Shown here piece after piece: positions 61,760 to 64,000 of a stretch of DNA of 64,000 bases. The DNA comes from a virus. Position numbers and translations under genes: made by a program. The notes under the pieces are model-generated. The model was not told where the DNA came from and made no database searches. It worked only from the letters and a program-made list of their open reading frames with translations. The first letter of the stretch is position 1. The number at the start of each line of letters is the position of its first letter. The stretch lies in the IMG/VR virus record IMGVR_UViG_3300044646_001937, positions 1 through 64,000 of that record; one strand, given 5' to 3'.

Positions 61760-62446
61760 ATGAACAAAGAAACCGCATACGCAAAAGGTTTCATTAAAAG
61801 AGCAGTCGAAAACGGCTACTCTGAAAATGAGGCTATTAATCTTTTAAAAGAGTCTGGCGTCATTAATGACATTGGATCAAGACTGGCTACTGGCGCAAAA
61901 GACTTTTTTCAAGAAAACATTAAAGACCCTGTTAGAGATGTTAGAGAAGGGTTAGCAAATGTTTTTGATCCTAATACTGATGCTGGTTTTACTGATGCTT
62001 GGGGCAACAGTGCTTTTCGAAGAGCTGACAACCTACAAAGCGATGCTTTTAATAAAGCTACTGAAGGATTAAAAAACACATTTAAGTTGCCTGAACATAT
62101 TGCCAGATATGGACAAAATAATCTAAAGCCTGAAGATACAATCAAAGCTGTGCAAGATACGTATCAGGGTAAATATGATACGGACGTATTCAATAGAGAG
62201 CATCCTACGCTTGCAGGTATAGGCAAATGGCTCACAGAGCATAACATTAATCCTCAGCATGCCGCTCTAGCTGCTGGTGGTGCAGGATTGTTAGCAGGTG
62301 GATATGGTTTGGCTAAATTGCTTGGTAACAATAAACCTAAAGAAGAAGAACAAGAACAAGAACCTATGGATCCTAGAATGTTTATGTCGCCGCCTCCCCC
62401 TCCACCGCAACCGCAAAGAGGACCATACAATATAGTATTTAATTAA
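61760..62446 (+). CDS. KRA-module protein 6 with C-terminal membrane helix, 228 aa
   Basis: AYAKGFIKRAVENGYSENEAINLLKE at the start, a helical body, a Gly/Ala hydrophobic segment (AALAAGGAGLLAGGYGLAKLL) at about residues 176-196 and a Pro-rich tail (EPMDPRMFMSPPPPPP). The hydrophobic segment resembles that of the ATP-grasp-like protein. Virion or membrane protein. Not recognised. Confidence 0.7.
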   Translation: MNKETAYAKGFIKRAVENGYSENEAINLLKESGVINDIGSRLATGAKDFFQENIKDPVRDVREGLANVFDPNTDAGFTDAWGNSAFRRADNLQSDAFNKATEGLKNTFKLPEHIARYGQNNLKPEDTIKAVQDTYQGKYDTDVFNREHPTLAGIGKWLTEHNINPQHAALAAGGAGLLAGGYGLAKLLGNNKPKEEEQEQEPMDPRMFMSPPPPPPQPQRGPYNIVFN

Positions 62447-62447
62447 T

Positions 62448-63308
62448 ATGAACACACAAGAACAAGCATATCTAAACGGGTTCATTAAAAAAGCTGCAAG
62501 CTATGGTGTAGACGCAGATACTGCGTTTGCTATACTAAAGATGGCTAATGATGGTCCTCAGCTAATAAGTGGAGGTGGGAGTCTTATAAATTCGTCAACC
62601 TCTAAACCAACGCCAGAACCAACAAGTTTAACTGGACTTAAAGGATCAGGTACAGGAATGATGGCTCCAGGAAACGGATTTGAAAGAGGGTTTAAAAACA
62701 TGATGGAAAGCTTTAGACCTGCACCTAAACCTATCAGTGGTGGAAGCTCTTTTGCGTCAGCGCCAGCTCAGCAATCTGCAGCCCCTGCAGGACCTTCCAG
62801 CAAACCAGGAACTGGCGGCCTGATAGATACGTCAGGAAAATTGACGCTTACACCTAATAGTCCAATCTCAACTACAACTCCGTTAATTCAAGGTGGCGCT
62901 AGTACGTTTGCAAGCAATCAAGGAACTCTTCCCCAAGCCTCTACACCTAAACCTAGTCAGTCTGCAGCAGGCATGAATGAGGGGTTGGCTTCACATATGC
63001 ATCTTAATGAGTTGCCAGCACAACCAGCAGCACCAGCTCAACAACCGCAGCAACCAGCAGCTCAACCTAGCGCTGGACCTAGTGACGCTTTCTTAAGAAA
63101 GATTATGGGAAGCTATGATCCTAACAGTAAAGTAGACAGAGCTCAAGCAGATAGGGTGAGACAGTTATATGCTCAAGGCAAAACAACTGCAAAGGATATC
63201 TACGGTTCTCCTGAGTATCAAATAAACAGAGAAGCTCTAGGAGCTAGAAAAGGAGCCAACAGATCTGCGTATAGCGGATTAAAGCCTGCTCCTGGCATTC
63301 CTAGATAA
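62448..63308 (+). CDS. KRA-module protein 7, Pro/Ser/Gln-rich, 286 aa
   Basis: AYLNGFIKKAASYGVDADTAFAIL at the N-terminus, followed by a low-complexity Pro/Ser/Ala/Gln region and a basic C-terminal part (RQLYAQGKTTAKDIYGSPEY). TAA-T-ATG start. Likely disordered virion-associated protein. Confidence 0.7.
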   Translation: MNTQEQAYLNGFIKKAASYGVDADTAFAILKMANDGPQLISGGGSLINSSTSKPTPEPTSLTGLKGSGTGMMAPGNGFERGFKNMMESFRPAPKPISGGSSFASAPAQQSAAPAGPSSKPGTGGLIDTSGKLTLTPNSPISTTTPLIQGGASTFASNQGTLPQASTPKPSQSAAGMNEGLASHMHLNELPAQPAAPAQQPQQPAAQPSAGPSDAFLRKIMGSYDPNSKVDRAQADRVRQLYAQGKTTAKDIYGSPEYQINREALGARKGANRSAYSGLKPAPGIPR

Positions 63309-63319
63309 TCTAATATGAT

Positions 63320-63356
63320 AAAAAGAAAAGACCTATCGAAAGGTAGGTCTTTTTTT
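63320..63356 (+). terminator. Terminator followed at once by a promoter
   Basis: AAAAGACCTA / TAGGTCTTTT hairpin around TCGAAAGG, with T-run. TATAAT comes next. Confidence 0.8.
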
Positions 63357-63357
63357 G

Positions 63358-63363
63358 TATAAT
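63358..63363 (+). promoter_or_regulatory. TATAAT -10 box with leaderless start
   Basis: TATAATAGTTTATG: only 5 nt separate the box from the ATG at 63369. Follows the terminator directly. Confidence 0.55.
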
Positions 63364-63368
63364 AGTTT

Positions 63369-64000
63369 ATGTTTAAAGAAGCAATAGATGTCAAAAATCT
63401 TCCAGCATATGAGATGTATTCTGACAGCTCATATCCTACGAAGACTATTGAAAATCCATATCTGAGAACATTAGCTCATGTTGCTTTTGGAAATAACATA
63501 GCACCATTTAGAAGAGATGGTGAAGACATGCGAGACGCTATGCTTAGAAGAGATAGAAGTATAGACCTTGCCAAATTGAAAGGTAAATCACTACTCACAA
63601 ACCCTATAGTAGAAGCTACCGGTATTAGCGAAAAGCTTTCACCTCTGACGGGAGGAAATATGAACAAAGCTATAAACAATTTGCATGAAAATTTAGCAGG
63701 TACTAACACTATGGGAGCATTTAAACAGCAATCAGCTAACGATGTAGAGGATACTATGGAAGCTTTAAAAAGTAATATATACAAAAAAGCTTTTCAGGTG
63801 ATAGAAGCTTCCACACCCACAGCTCATGGGTTTAAATTTCTGTCAGATACTATGGGAAGAGTAGGGGGGTTGCCGACTGCCTTGATGGTTGGGCAGGAAA
63901 AAACATTAGACATGCTGGGTAACCCAACTAGAAAAGATTTTAATAGTCAATTATCACACCTTCAAGCTGACCGAAGATTGAAAAACACTGTATTGAGATT
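63369..64000 (+). CDS. Virion-type hypothetical protein, partial at the window end
   Basis: Open frame of 210 codons from the ATG with no stop before base 64000. Soluble; blocks such as NPYLRTLAHVAFGNNIAPFRR and GDDMRDAMLRRDRS are helical. It follows the KRA-module row, so it is likely a structural or assembly gene. The rest lies outside the window. Confidence 0.62.
   Translation, partial: MFKEAIDVKNLPAYEMYSDSSYPTKTIENPYLRTLAHVAFGNNIAPFRRDGEDMRDAMLRRDRSIDLAKLKGKSLLTNPIVEATGISEKLSPLTGGNMNKAINNLHENLAGTNTMGAFKQQSANDVEDTMEALKSNIYKKAFQVIEASTPTAHGFKFLSDTMGRVGGLPTALMVGQEKTLDMLGNPTRKDFNSQLSHLQADRRLKNTVLR

Noticed and set aside
1-64000. CRISPR arrays
   Set aside because: No series of spaced identical repeats was found; the short repeats seen are tandem duplications, terminators or promoter motifs.
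1-64000. Terminase large subunit, major capsid and tail genes
   Set aside because: I searched for Walker-type terminase, HK97 or other capsid and tail tape-measure features and found none that I could support; they are probably outside the window.
1-64000. Alternative genetic code
   Set aside because: TAA, TAG and TGA all end genes at well-packed junctions, and long proteins have no internal stops, so the code is standard.

Overview
The window is part of the genome of a large tailed double-stranded DNA phage. It runs off both ends: a nuclease gene is open at base 1 and a virion-type gene is open at base 64000. Nearly every base is coding, genes overlap by 4 nt or sit 1 nt apart, and all three stop codons are used normally. 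A lipoprotein and coiled-coil membrane proteins next to an endolysin point to a Gram-negative host. Shine-Dalgarno sequences are almost absent, many genes start as stop-T-ATG, and several -10 boxes sit 5-8 nt from the ATG. That would suit a host with little SD use (Bacteroidota is one possibility), but the host is not proven.

Layout. Bases 1-8666 hold the end of an SbcD/gp47-like nuclease, about 27 small mostly unrecognised genes (several zinc ribbons) and a UV-damage endonuclease. Bases 8668-20048 hold SbcC/gp46-like ATPase, UvsW-like helicase, DnaG-type primase, DnaB-type helicase, a UDG-like/exonuclease/family A DNA polymerase fusion and a GP88-family protein. Bases 20098-24335 hold a small GG-ending protein, a 700-aa unknown, a JAMM peptidase and an E1/ThiF-like enzyme. 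Bases 24351-28705 hold a probable ssDNA-binding protein, UvsX, a RuvC-like resolvase and a HhH-GPD glycosylase-like protein. Four tRNAs follow (28956-29383), then nucleotide and nucleic-acid repair genes (dNMP kinase, RNA ligase, DNA ligase, polynucleotide kinase-phosphatase) and a small sigma factor at 33629.

Bases 40730-46053 form a minus-strand island with a portal protein (zinc-ribbon insert) and the lysis genes. After 46127 the plus strand resumes: a metallophosphoesterase, three more tRNAs (48702-48985), small membrane proteins, then short transcription units separated by hairpin terminators and TATAAT-type promoters. These carry a probable AcrIII-1-like (DUF1874) protein, an 863-aa protein combining ADP-ribosyltransferase, M14-like, KTSC and MazG-like domains, a HExxH protease, an ATP-grasp-like protein, and a run of small proteins sharing one ~30-residue YxxGFxKRAxEYG module that I suspect is a virion-targeting tag.

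How it may work together: early genes (left) include many host-interaction candidates; the recombination-replication set is T4-like in logic but uses a family A polymerase; the phage sigma factor may read the GGTATARTATATTGA promoters in front of the late units; the ubiquitin-like/E1/JAMM locus, the ring-nuclease-like protein and the multidomain enzyme are the best candidates for undescribed host-takeover or counter-defence functions. No terminase, major capsid or tail gene was recognised here, so they probably lie outside the window.
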